Shown here: positions 36,736 through 46,692 of the stretch, one piece after another
How positions within the stretch are numbered: the stretch's first letter is position 1
Layout of the letters: each line of letters begins with the position of its first letter
Assembly (NCBI RefSeq): GCF_036898095.1
Contig: NC_090759.1
Location: forward strand, 19,634,601-19,698,600
Reading direction: 5' to 3'
DNA from: Palaemon carinicauda
Taxonomy: Eukaryota; Arthropoda; Malacostraca; Decapoda; Palaemonidae
DNA length: 64,000 bases
The notes under the pieces: model-generated
What the model was told of the DNA's origin: nothing
The model's input: the letters and a program-made list of their open reading frames with translations, nothing else
The model's database searches: none
Position numbers and translations under genes: made by a program

Positions 36736-38294
36736 TAGCGAATTCGCACGGTGGTGTTCCCTGTTGATCTAACCTTTTCGATCGATTTTGCGAGGATTAT
36801 TATGCAATCTCCAGCTTCTTTTCCCTCTGGAAAGTTGAGTATTGATTCTTTACAATGTATATACCAGGTATTTTAGCTCCTGTTTCACAGTGAAATTAGA
36901 GTAATTTATTGTGTTTAGGAGCTAGGCCTGTTACCGGAGGCGCCATGGGCGTGTCGTTCGTTAGGCATGTGTTATTTAGTTAGTAGCACAACTTCCCGGT
37001 TGAAATAGCATTAATAAATTATGGAAGCTATTTAGGCATAATTATACTTATAAAGATATTTATGGTATGCATAATTTTCCTTTCTTTATCGATCGTATAC
37101 GTTAGAGTTTCGGTGATTTAGGTAACCAAGATCTCGTCTAGCCTAGGTTACCTAACCCAGGCGATGTACTGTAGTATACTTTCAGATATTTCCCCATTTA
37201 CCCTTGTGTATCGTTTTATCGATTCTAAGGGAGATAGTATATCTCCTAGAATTATGTAAATCGATACTTGTCTCCTTGGAGAGCCATGGGTAATCCCTCT
37301 TTCCCTCTGAGTGCCGCCACCGGCGGCAACCCTTTCTGGTCTTGCCATAGAGTAGTTACTCCAGCTTGACTAGGCTAGGGTTTTTCTGTCTCCCACCTTG
37401 CCGGCGATTGTCCGGCTTTGGTTTTCGACAGAATCTCAGAGTATTCAGTCTTTTGCCGGCGGCAGGCCGGCAGGGTGAGTAGTCACTCCTCTGCCAACTT
37501 ATAGCCACCGGCATAGGAGGCTAAGCCTCCCTAAACCGCACCTGGGGTAATGGTATGTTGCCGCAACTTTCTCCCTGCGGTTTAAAAGACTAGTCCTATG
37601 CTGGCAGACCCTGGGCTGAAGAATAGACGTTCTTCTACAGCCTAGGGTGGCGCCAGCACTGAAACGATGTTTCTCCTTTGTCAAGAGGGGGCGGCAAACC
37701 TGCCGGCCCCTCCTAACACTATTTCGGCAGACCCTAGGTTGAGAAATAAGACATTCTTCTGCCGCCTAGGACGGCACCGATACTGAAACAGAGTTTCTCC
37801 CTTGTGTACCTGGGGGCGGCAACGTTGCCGCTGCCTTTTACACTTGATATAGCACCCATTTCCCTACCCCTCTCTGTCCTTAAACTATGGCTGTTGTCCT
37901 GCAATCTCACCGCTTGCCGGCAGGTTGCAGGGCCGGCCGGGCTCCTACATAGCAGCTGTTTGACGGCTGGCGGCGGCCATGACGGCTGGCGGGGGGAGAC
38001 CCTTCTGTCACCAAGGTTCTTCAGTCCTCCCTTGGACTTCCATCCACAAGTCCTGTAACCGGGGTGCTAACCCGGCCGGTGCCGACAGGTACTGACTCCG
38101 CTGACTGTACCAGTGCCGCCGGGTACTAGCCTGCCGGCCATATGCTGGCAACGGTACGTGGTTGGATGGAAGCCTGAATGATGCATTCTCCCCTTCCATT
38201 TGAACCTTATTTCTGGTTAAAGGCAGTAAATTATATATTTACATCATTATTTAGTGTAAACATACACAGTAATAAGGCAGTCCTTCACTCCATG

Positions 38295-38297
<3 letters not shown>

Positions 38298-38322
<25 letters not shown>
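38298..38322. repeat. (CT)n microsatellite
   Basis: About 12 CT units in the DIRS-3 leader. Confidence 0.95.
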
Positions 38323-38325
<3 letters not shown>

Positions 38326-38326
<1 letters not shown>

Positions 38327-39225
38327 GCTAGTATGCTGGCCGGACTGTGCCGTCAGGGACTAGCTATGCCAGCTATATGCCGGCTGAATTACAGTATATG
38401 ATTATACAGTAGTCAGTCTACTTGCAGTATAGTATAGAGTGCAGATAAAAAACTATTGTATATATTATACAAGTAGTTATTTTCCAACATATCTTGGATA
38501 TCCTTTCCCAGGGGTTTGCTGAGACCTATCCTATATTGAAAGAATAGAATTCCTTCAATAGTCTGATTAGAAATCCGTTTACATTTTACCCTACAATATT
38601 AAATAATTTAGAAGGGCCAGTGGTAGTACACTTTCTATCGTTAAAGGTTAGAACCCTTGTCTTTGAGCTTCCCTAATCAGGAAACTATGGTTTCAATATT
38701 GGAAGGGAAGGTCACAGCAATTGGCTTGGTAGGATATACAAATATGTCTCTTTTCTAATTTCTAGTCCAGTCGGCGGATGCTGGCTGGACCGTGCCGCCA
38801 GGTGCTAGCCATGCCGGCAGCACGCCGGATGAACTACGTTATATGATTATACAGTAGCCAGTACTTTTGCAATATAGTATATGCTGCAAACAGAAAACTA
38901 TAGTATTATTATACAGTAGTTAATTTCTAACATATCTTGCGTACCCTTGTGCAGGCTTCTGCTGGGACCGAACTTATATTGAAAGAATAAAATTCCTTCA
39001 ATACTCTGATTGGAAATCAGTTTATACTTACCCCACAATATTAAATAATTAGAAGGGTAAGTGGCAGTGTACACTTTTTCTATCCCTAGGGGTTAGAACC
39101 CTTTTCTTTCGAGTTACCTTGATAAAGGAAACGCACTATTTTTAATACTGGGGAGAGGTTAAAGCAATTGCTTGCGAGGGATACACAAGTATGTGTCTTT
39201 CACTATTCCTTTCTAGCTTACTATC
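38326..39225 (+). repeat. Tandem duplication of about 440-450 bp in the DIRS-3 leader
   Basis: Unit 1 is about 38326-38764 and unit 2 about 38765-39225. Shared blocks in the same order are TGCTGGCYGGACYGTGCCG, ATATGATTATACAGTAG, CAACATATCTTG-like, TATTGAAAGAATA, AATTCCTTCAATA, CTGATTRGAAATC, ACAATATTAAATAATT, GGTTAGAACCC and GGAAACTAT-like blocks. Confidence 0.9.
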
Positions 39226-39328
39226 CTAAGCTATAATAATTAAAAGGACTTATTACATATTGTTTATCAAGTGAGATAAACAATCGTATACTCATTCTGC
39301 TTTCCTTTCTTTACAGGAGGAACCCCAG

Positions 39329-40990
39329 ATGAAATGTGATGCAGTCTTCTGCAATCTTAAGAGCAAGTACTTTTACGGTCATAAAGCATGTAGGTCTCAT
39401 GCCCCCTGCAATATTATTACCGAATCCCTGCTATATTGGGACCCCAAGTCTGCAATATCTGCCGGACCTTAGTGACCGAAGGTCTTGATGATCCCAAGTC
39501 AATGGAGTCTAGGGATGCAGCACATAAGAAACTACGCAAATGGGTAAAAGGGTTCCAGAAGAACTCTCCGGGACTATACCTACCTAACGATAGAATGCGT
39601 AGCTTCCATGACTCGCACCTCTCTGCGTCCAGATTGCCATCGAGACGGAGGGCAGGAAGGCACCTCTGGAAGAAGATGACCATGTTGTGTCGGAATTCCT
39701 TCCGTCTGTGCCGGCCCTGGGGCCGTTAACCTCGACGTCTTCACCTTCTACCACTCTATTAGACAAAATGAGCCAATTACTGGCTCATCTTGCGGGTCTA
39801 ATGGAAAACTTTCGCAAACAAGGTGAAACAAAGGAAGCGAAACTCACGAGAGAGCTCCGTGAAGCTCCACTCATTCAAGTGACCCAGAGACCAAGACCTC
39901 CCGACATGCTCCAAAACCAATCCCAGGAGGTATGCGGAGCTTATGCCAATTTTAGACGGCAAACTCTACATCTCAGAGAAGATGGGAGCTGTCCCTTTAG
40001 ACGAAATCCAGTTTTGGCCAAGCTTTAACACTTAACCTGATTGCTTCATTTGACTGAAGCATGAACCAACGTCAGAAAAAGACGGAACCGAAGGAAGTCA
40101 TGGTTCTCAACCACGATAAGGCACAGGCTCTCTTGTCAAGTAGCCTGAGAAAGGCGGGTTACTCGGTGGTGAACGGTGTCGAAGGTGTTCGCCCTGAGTA
40201 AGAGACACCCTACCTTTCTTGCTCCTGCTTCAATAGCATTCCCCTTTACGTGGAAGGCATTTAAATCTGTTGCCAAGGCAGTGAAGGCAGGCAAACCATG
40301 CCCTGCACTTGAGGAGTGCAGGCCTCTGTCACTAGCCTTGCCCATGCAGGAGAAGGATTTGAAGGAAGTCCACTTAATCTTTTCAGTAGGGAAACTGGAC
40401 ACGGATATCGCTGGAAGCGAGAATCTTCCTAAACTTTCTGAGTTTCACTTGTGCAAGGAACAAGAGACAAAGGAGAGACTTGCGGCTTCCTTATCCCTAC
40501 AAAACTGCATACAGATGTGTTCAGCTCATCGAAGTACCCCAGACATGCTCATGGTCTTGGCCAAAATGCATATGGCCACCTTAGTAAAAGACCTATATGC
40601 CTTTATGAAGGCTAGGAGAGCCTGTAGAGAGTTCATGTTCGTTGCTGCAACAGTGAAACATGAACCCAAGAAGCTGATACCTTCCAACATCTGGGGTAAA
40701 GACCTCTTTCCTAACGAAGTAGTCAAAGAGGTAGCCACCACGGAGAATAGGAACCTATTCCAGAAGTGGGGCATCTCTTCAAAGAGGGAGTCTTCCCTGG
40801 ATGTGGGTCCCCAACCTAAATGGAAGACAAGAAAGTCTAGACTTTTTCCTTGGTCTGTTCAACAACATCCCACAGTTTCTATGACCACGGTACCCCAGGT
40901 AGGCGGTCGAGGAGGTAAACCTTCTGATCAGTCAAAGCAAAGAGACGCTTCTGGTAGGAGGGAGGCTCCAATAGGATCGTTGGACCTTCG
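39329..40990 (+). pseudogene. DIRS-3 gag (ORF1), frameshifted
   Basis: The ATG at 39329 opens a Cys/His-rich N-terminus (MKCDAVFCNLKSKYFYGHKA, then CRSHAPC). A frame change near 39440 leads to CNICRTLVTEGLDD and a basic helix-rich stretch up to 39729, another change leads to 39687-40028, and a third leads to 40176 onward (ALSKRHPTFLAPASIAFPFT, LMVLAKMHMATLVKDLYAFM). Cys-rich zinc-binding N-termini followed by a helical capsid-like part are usual in DIRS ORF1. At least three frameshifts. It would assemble particles with the RNA. Confidence 0.7.
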
Positions 40991-40999
40991 ATCCTTGGG

Positions 41000-41890
41000 C
41001 CCAAGGCTTAATCAAGATTGGACTAGGATAGAAACTAGACATGCCTCCACCATCATTTCCTCAACTCTTCCAACACTCCAACCCAGTATTAGAAGAGTAT
41101 ACCCTATAGCTCTAGAGCATACAGGTTATAAGGAAATCAAAGTCCATCAAATTCCTGGGAAGGCTGTTTTGTGTTCCCAAGAAGGACTCAAGAAAACTCA
41201 AAGTCATTCTGGACTCGTCGCCACTCAACAAGTTCAAAATAAACTGCAAGTTCATGATGTAATACTTCTACACATAAGAACCCTATTACAAAAAGGGGCA
41301 TTCACAGTCTTGATAGACCTGACAGATGCCTTATTGGCAGATTCTAGTCAGTCGCCCCCTCTCCTCCTACCTAGGATTCAAGTTATAGAAGATAAAGTAT
41401 GTCCTAAGAGCCATACTCTTTGGACTAAACACAGACCCAAGTATCTTCACGAAATTGGCGGACGCAGTCGTGCAATAACCATGCCTAAAAACTTCAGGTA
41501 ATAAAGTACCTGGACGAATAGCTGATGCGGGCAGCACCCGAAGCGGCTGGTCTGCAAGCATCCAAAGAAGTGACCCAGTTCCTGGAGCATCGGGGATGCA
41601 AAATCAACTTCAAGAAGTCTTGGAACCTGAGGTCACACTGTCTCTCCTTTCCCTTAGGGAAGAAGAAGGAGATCGCAGGGTCGGTCAAGAGACTACTGTA
41701 ATCCACAGGATTTCAAGACGCTAACAGGAAAGAGTACTGAACTCTCTCCAGTTCGCAGCAGTGACAGACCCAGTGCTAAGAGCACAGCTGAAAGATGCAT
41801 CAGGAGTCTGGAGAAGATACGCATCAAACGCTCGAAGAGATTTAAATGACCGATCTTGGTCTTATCGTGATCGCTTCTCAACCCATAGTC
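41000..41890 (+). pseudogene. DIRS-3 reverse transcriptase
   Basis: Motifs are LLHIRTLLQKGAFTVLIDLT (41268-41327, first Asp block, followed by deviant residues where DAYWHVP is usual), a Phe-Thr-Lys-Leu-Ala-Asp-Ala-Val-Val stretch near 41445, and GLQASKEVTQFLEHRGCKINF with FKKSWNLRSH (41550-41630). After these comes KKKEIAGSVKRLL-like sequence near 41660-41700. The YLDD region is not legible, so the active site looks lost. Several frame changes. Confidence 0.7.
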
Positions 41891-42570
41891 GAAGGTCAAA
41901 AACCTAATGAGGACCGTGCCCTTGCAACTACCTTGACTATCGAAGATCATCCGCATGGATGCCTCGACGGAAGAATGGGGATCTCACTCCCATCAGAGGA
42001 AAGCCCAAGGGACTTGGTCTTCTCTACTCAAGGTTCTTCTCATCTACATTTTGGAAGCCATGGCAGACCTGTTGAAGTTGGAGAAACTCTCTCCACACAG
42101 ATCAGCCCTCATCAGGCTGATCTGGGACAGCGAAGTGATAGTGAGATATCTGAACCGACAAGGCTTGAGATCGTCCCATATAATCTAGGTGATATTAGCC
42201 AGCCCTTACCTAAAGAGATGGGACCTACCAGCAGTTCACTTACAAATGATCCGCAACGTGACAGCGGATGCCCTACTCAGGCTCAAGCCGATAGAGTCAG
42301 AATGGTCCACAGACACAGACCCATTCTCTTCCAGATTGGAACAAGTCCCGGAACTGCAGATCGACCTCTTCGTGACGAGCGTCATCAAGAAACTACCTCA
42401 ATATGTAGCCCCATACGAGGACCCTCTAGAGGAGATAACCGACGCCATGTCCCTAGCTTGGAACGGATGGACCCGGAAATTCCTGTTCCTTCCATCAAAT
42501 CTCCTGCTGAAGGTCCTCAACACGCAGAGATCCTTCCAAGGAAAGGCAGCTCTAGTGGCTCCCAAATAGT
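41891..42570 (+). pseudogene. DIRS-3 RNase H and connecting region
   Basis: Plus-strand frames give MDASTEEWGSHSHQRKAQGT at 41955 (first Asp block of RNase H), a MADLLKLEKLSPHRSALIRL helix and LIWDSEVIVRYLNRQGLRSS. After a TAG come VTADALLRLKPIESEWSTD, LQIDLFVTSVIKKLPQYVAP and LLLKVLNTQRSFQGKAALVA. The same motif order appears in DIRS-2 at 17540-18000. One stop at 42186-42188 and one at 42567-42569. Confidence 0.82.
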
Positions 42571-43684
42571 CCAAGAGCAACTGGTTCCCTCTAGTGAGGG
42601 AACTGAGGCTGAGGCTGGCCCTTGTACTGAACCCAGCACTATCTCAGAGGGTTCAGAAGTTAATTGTCTTCGATTCATCACAGAGAACCGAAAACCTTCA
42701 TTTCATGATTTTCTCGCCCTAGTGGTTAAGAAAAGATTTGGGATCTCAGAAGGCAATATAGACTTCCTAGAAGAATACAAGTCTAAGTCAACTAGAAAAC
42801 AATATGAATCATCTTGGAAAAAGTGGGTTGCTTTTGTTAAAGCAAAAGGACTGAAAGAAATTTCCATAAACTTCTTTCTGTCCTTCTTTATCCACCTTCA
42901 TAATCAAGGTCTGGCAGCTAACACGATAACTACGTGTAAGTCAGCCTTGACTAGACCTCTTCTATATGCCTTTCAAGTGGATCTGACGAATGCAATCTTT
43001 AACAAGATCCCGAAGGCATGAGCTAGGCTTAGGCCTGCAGCTCCTCCGAAGCCCATCTCATGGTCTTTGGACAAGGTCCTACATTATGCTTCATCTGTGA
43101 ACAATGAAGATTGTTCTCTCAAGGATCTAACCCAGAATGTTATTTTCCTGTTCACTATAGCCTCAGGGGCTAGAGTTAGTGAAATAGTAGCCCTATCAAG
43201 AAATGAGGGCCACATTCAGTTCACAGAAGTGGGAGAACTGAATCTCTTTCTTGATCCAACCTTTCTCGTCAAGAACGAGATACCCACTAAAAGATGAGGT
43301 CCCTGGAGAATCTGCCCTCTGAAGGAAGATGTGTCTCTATGTCCAGTAGAGTGTCTAAAGATCTATCTTCGTATAACTTCAGACTTCAGGGGAGGACAGC
43401 TCTTCAAAGGAGAAACTTCAGGATCAAACTTATCCCTAAAACAACTGAGGGCGAAGCTCACCTACTTCATTTGCAGAGCGGATCCTGACAGTACACCCGC
43501 AGGTCATGATCCGAGGAAAATTGCTTCATTACTGAAATTTTTTCAGTATATGGACTTTGGGCGTCTTCGCTCATATACGGGATGGAAATCATCCAGAGTG
43601 TTCTACAAACATTACGCTAAGCAAGTCCATGAACTGAAGCATTATGTGTTGGCGGCAGGTAGTGTATTAAAACCTGTCGTCTAG
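42571..43684 (+). pseudogene. DIRS-3 tyrosine recombinase, two TGA codons
   Basis: A single frame from about 42640 to the TAG at 43682-43684, interrupted by TGA at 43019-43021 and 43295-43297. The core-binding part has KSKSTRKQYESSWKKWVAFV and ISINFFLSFFIHLHNQGLAA. The catalytic part has SGARVSEIVALS (first Arg), GHDPRKIASLLKFFQYMDFG (the HxxR motif), YTGWKSSRVFYKHYA (Trp and the presumed nucleophilic Tyr) and ends VLAAGSVLKPVV. Both stops could be CGA-to-TGA changes. The enzyme integrates circular element DNA; it shares ancestry with phage integrases. Confidence 0.9.
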
Positions 43685-44566
43685 TGCTGCGATGAACAGT
43701 TAATTTATTGGGACTATCAATTAGGGTGAAAAGGTGTTGACACTTCCAGTGTGATACCTTTTAAGTAAGTGTCAGATACCTTTTAAGTAAGTGTCACCAT
43801 GGTGACACTAAGACTGTTCAAAATCTCAGATGTGGAATTATACAGATAACACTTGTGCCGTGTGTACATAGTACACAGTGTTGATAGTATACAACATTTA
43901 CAGAATTTATATTGGAAAAATTTATCATAATTTTCAGTTTTAGAGTGGCACTCATTATTTCTTCTCTTTCAGGGAGGGAAAAATATTTTCTGTATACGTT
44001 GCACATATAATTCCTTTAATATGTTACATTCGTTTCACTCGTTATTCCATCGTTATTCCATTTAGTCATTTATTCGAAATGAATGTCTATTAGAATGTAA
44101 TTGCGTCATTTTTTGCCCTGCAATTTGCACATTAAAAATGTCAGAGTTCTCTTACTTATTCATTTAAGTAAACCTCATATCATTGTATGCTTACAAACAA
44201 TGGATATAGTTGACACTGATATTGTTCCAACAATATATACAAACCGTGAGACCGTTTGTATATCTGGTGGATACTTGTTTGTTCTTACAATATATGCTAA
44301 ACTTGAGGCCCCTTTTCTGCTGTCTAGTATGACTCTTTCCTGTAGGGGGCAGGAAGCATTAGCATTGTCTATGATTAGTGGTAATGACGGATAACGGTAA
44401 CGTCATTTGTCTCAATGGTCCAGATGGCCATAGAAAAATTGTCCCAAGGTTAAGGCACTAATGAAAATCCACAGATACAGTACTTTCCAGTAATTCTCTG
44501 GTAAACTTCCATCAGGACGACATGGCTTGAGCCCAAAAAACGGATTTTGAGCGAAGCGAAAAATCT
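43685..44566 (+). mobile_element. DIRS-3 3' region and first half of its ICR
   Basis: Non-coding. It has a 22-bp direct repeat (GATACCTTTTAAGTAAGTGT, about 43753 and 43775) running into a perfect 20-bp palindrome at 43790-43809. The last 65 bp (44502-44566) are the reverse complement of the DIRS-3 left end (CATCAGGACGACATGGCTTG, AAAAAACGGATTTTGAGCG). This is the first half of the ICR, cut at its centre by the mini-DIRS. Confidence 0.75.
43790..43809. repeat. Perfect 20-bp palindrome
   Basis: AGTGTCACCATGGTGACACT equals its own reverse complement. It sits about 105 bp after the recombinase stop of DIRS-3. Confidence 0.97.
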
Positions 44567-44754
44567 ATTTGTTCCGTAACCGAAATACAAACCACACTAT
44601 TTACATTGGGTTTACCTTTTACCGTAGCTGAAATGACGAGCCAATAGTTTTAACGAGGGTTAATTACCCCCACGCTAATTAGCGGGGGGTGGGGAAGGGT
44701 AGCTTGCTACCCCTTCCCCCTCCACACACTAGTGACTTGCTTCACTTCACTTTT
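44567..44754 (+). repeat. Mini-DIRS left ITR
   Basis: Starts ATTTGTTCCGTAACCGAAAT and contains CATTGGGTTTACCTTTTACC, CGAGCCAATAGTTTTAACGA, GGGTAGCTTGCTACCCC and GTGACTTGCTTCACTTCACT. All are found inverted in 46013-46190. Confidence 0.92.
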
Positions 44755-44872
44755 GGCTCGGCGGTGATCAGACGTGTCTGCTCATCGTCCTTGTGACAGC
44801 CTTTAATTTTCTGCTTACTCTTTACAGCGTGTGTGTTGGTTGGAAGTTGACCTTCATTATTATTACTTTACA

Positions 44873-45388
44873 ATGCATACATGCCCGGGAGTTGCCGGTC
44901 GTCCTTGTGGGACTTTCATGTCGGACGTAACTACGGACCCGCACACCCTTTGCCCTCAATGTCGGGGCCGACGGTGTGACCAGGAGAACATGTGCCGTGA
45001 GTGCAGGGAGTGGTCTGCCTCCCAGTGGGAGAGGTTTGGCCGTCGGCGTAAGAAGAAGTCCAGGAGAGACCGTTCTCCTTCGGGGTTAGCCTTGAAGGAG
45101 GAAGGTTCTCGGGACTCTTCTTCCGCCGCCCAAACCTCCTCCGAAGCTCCCCCTCGTCCGCCTCCTAAGGAGATTCGGCCGAGTGGTAGCGCAGGCCCTA
45201 GTTCTGTTTCCCAACCTTGGGTGGGGGGAGAGGGCGTCGCCTCCCACAGCGAGGCGGTTCCCCCTCCTCCTTCGGGGGAGGTTATTGATAATGCCTTAAC
45301 CAATGATGATCTTTTGCAGATTTGGTCGTCCCTGGGCCTTGATACGTTTTCTATCGGCCCTGTGGTGGCTGCACAACAGCTAGTCTAA
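44873..45388 (+). CDS. Mini-DIRS ORF: gag N-terminus fused to recombinase C-terminal tail (171 aa)
   Basis: Start chosen at the ATG at 44873 (MHTCPGVAGRPCG). The N-terminus carries many cysteines: Cys4, Cys12, Cys27, Cys30, Cys35, Cys41 and Cys44 with His24, then CREWSASQWERFGRRRKKKS, a basic stretch. A long Ser/Pro/Glu-rich linker (about residues 65-145) leads to LTNDDLLQIWSSLGL, the end of the gag portion. The last 15 or so residues (DTFSIGPVVAAQQLV) are the C-terminal tail of a DIRS recombinase, as seen at 47424-47505 and 32138-32215. The frame has no stop, unlike the other transposon frames here. Likely function, if any, is RNA or particle binding; inferred. Confidence 0.82.
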   Translation: MHTCPGVAGRPCGTFMSDVTTDPHTLCPQCRGRRCDQENMCRECREWSASQWERFGRRRKKKSRRDRSPSGLALKEEGSRDSSSAAQTSSEAPPRPPPKEIRPSGSAGPSSVSQPWVGGEGVASHSEAVPPPPSGEVIDNALTNDDLLQIWSSLGLDTFSIGPVVAAQQLV

Positions 45389-45865
45389 CCTCAGGCTCCT
45401 TTTTGGACAAGTAGCAGTAGGTTGAGGGTGTTGTAACCCGGTCTTAGTCTGCGTGAATGAAAGAGTATGTCTGACCCTTACTTCTTTCTTCATTCTCCCC
45501 TCTCTTGGGGAAGCAGCATCCTGGTCCTCGCATAGCTGACCTCGACCTCTGCAGGTAACCCATGCTTCTTTGTGCTCCTAGTATTAAGCTTAATACTGTT
45601 GCGTCTCCCATACCCTGACGAGGTGGTATTGGGAACGTCCTATCCTAGAATTCCTATCTGAAGGTCTCAAGGTCAACTTCATAGGACGAGTCACACTCTC
45701 CTCCTCACACTGCTTATGTAGGTCACTCGTTCCTAGCGATGCTAGGAACTTGTGAGGTACAGGGGCTCCCTCTCTCTAGTGCTGCTCACTGAGGGATCGA
45801 GCCCCCGGGCAAGCCGAAGTCAGTAAGGCTGGGGACTTTCCACCCTTCCTAAGGGGTAAGTCACC
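45389..45865 (+). other. Mini-DIRS 3' region
   Basis: Non-coding. It follows the recombinase-derived stop directly, as the 3' UTR follows YR in full DIRS elements. Confidence 0.6.
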
Positions 45866-45970
45866 CAATGTAAATAGCGTGGTTTGTATTTCAGTTACGG
45901 AACAAATGACAAATTCGAAGATAATTTGTATTTTTCCTAACCATACAAACCTTAGCTATTTACACATATG
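45866..45970 (+). repeat. Mini-DIRS internal complementary region (ICR)
   Basis: CCCAATGTAAATAGCGTGGT to GGAACAAAT is the reverse complement of 44567-44612 (left end). GACAAATTCGAAGATAATTT to TTAGCTATTTACAC is the reverse complement of about 46165-46222 (right end). The two halves join at about 45912. Confidence 0.92.
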
Positions 45971-46012
45971 TGCCCACCATCTCTGACCCCCAAGTCAAGT
46001 CCTACCTCTAAG

Positions 46013-46225
46013 TGAAGTGAAGCAAGTCACCGGTGTGTGGAGGGGGGAGGGGTAGCAAGCTACCTCTCCCCCCCCCCCCCCGCTAACTAGCGCGAGGGTA
46101 ATTAACCCTCGTTAAATCTATTGGCTCGTCATTTCAGCTGCGCTAAAAGGTAAACCCAATGTAAATAGCTAAGGTTTGTATGGTTAGGAAAAATACAAAT
46201 TATCTTTGAATTTGTCATTTTTGGG
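46013..46225 (+). repeat. Mini-DIRS right ITR
   Basis: Reverse complement of 44567-44754 apart from a longer C-run (about 46067-46081). It extends outward through GGTTTGTATGGTTAGGAAAA to GAATTTGTC. Confidence 0.9.
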
Positions 46226-46690
46226 TGTGATAGCCATGTCGTCCTGATGGACCCACCCTCCTTTTCTATAGAAAAGGCCTTCGCAGAATCCCTCCCGAAA
46301 CTACTATATCTGTAGCACCATGCTCAATGCTACAAGGAATAACTGCCATCTTGATACTCAACAGTAGTATGGGAAATAGGGTAACCTTGAAAACGGCCCC
46401 CCTTCCAAATTTGCCACTCTTCCCCCTCTTGCAGAAAACTCTATTCGGGGTGAAGATCGCTATGCGTCGTATCAAGATATACGTCCCCTGATTTATGAGA
46501 TATCCTTATGAGAGATTTTAAGGATATTCGCGCCAGGAGTTAGAATTCTGGAGACCTAAAGGTAAAATTCTCTGGGAATATCACTGTAGTTCATATATCC
46601 CTTGGAAGCTACTATTAGGAACCTTCCATCAGGACGACATGGCTATCTCACCCAAAAACAGATTTTTCGCTTCGCTCAAAATCCGTTTTG
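46226..46690 (+). repeat. DIRS-3 second ICR half (46226-46262) and right ITR (46263-46690)
   Basis: 46226-46260 (TTTTTGGGTGTGATAGCCAT and GTCGTCCTGATGG) is the reverse complement of 46626-46660 near the right end. 46300-46660 is the reverse complement of 36400-36735. The element ends near CTCAAAATCCGTTTT. Confidence 0.85.
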
Positions 46691-46692
46691 TA

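Larger units (their letters stand above)
36736..39328 (+). other. DIRS-3 long leader
   Basis: About 2.6 kb without a convincing ORF. It is GC-rich with recurrent CCGGC words from 37300 to 38170, has a (CT)n tract at 38298-38322 and ends in a tandem duplication. It closes with a good splice-acceptor-like sequence (TTTCCTTTCTTTACAG, ending at 39316) 12 bp before the gag ATG at 39329. The leader may therefore contain an intron. Confidence 0.5.
44567..46225 (+). mobile_element. Mini-DIRS: compact non-autonomous DIRS element (1.66 kb)
   Basis: Complete DIRS architecture in 1.66 kb: left ITR 44567-44754, one ORF (44873-45388), 3' region, ICR 45866-45970 and right ITR 46013-46225. The ICR reads as the reverse complement of the left end joined to the reverse complement of the right end, as the circle-junction model of DIRS replication predicts. 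RT, RNase H and most of YR are absent, so movement would need enzymes from another copy. It lies exactly in the centre of the DIRS-3 ICR. Confidence 0.88.
36393..46690 (+). mobile_element. DIRS-3: long DIRS-like YR retrotransposon carrying a nested mini-DIRS
   Basis: Left ITR 36393-36735, leader to 39328, gag, RT, RNase H and YR remnants (39329-43684), 3' region, ICR (44500-44566 plus 46226-46262) and right ITR (46263-46690). The right ITR is the reverse complement of the left over about 335 bp at roughly 90% identity by eye. Without the nested 1.66-kb element it is about 8.6 kb. No flanking direct repeat is visible, as expected for YR integration. Confidence 0.85.

Noticed and set aside
40176..41501. 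An intact 441-residue gene
   Set aside because: It begins with GTG, and it is the middle of a frameshifted DIRS gag running into a broken RT.
41846..43021. A 391-residue novel protein
   Set aside because: The first two thirds are an out-of-frame shadow of RNase H and connector sequence read correctly in the frames of 41955-42569. Only the C-terminal part is real recombinase sequence.
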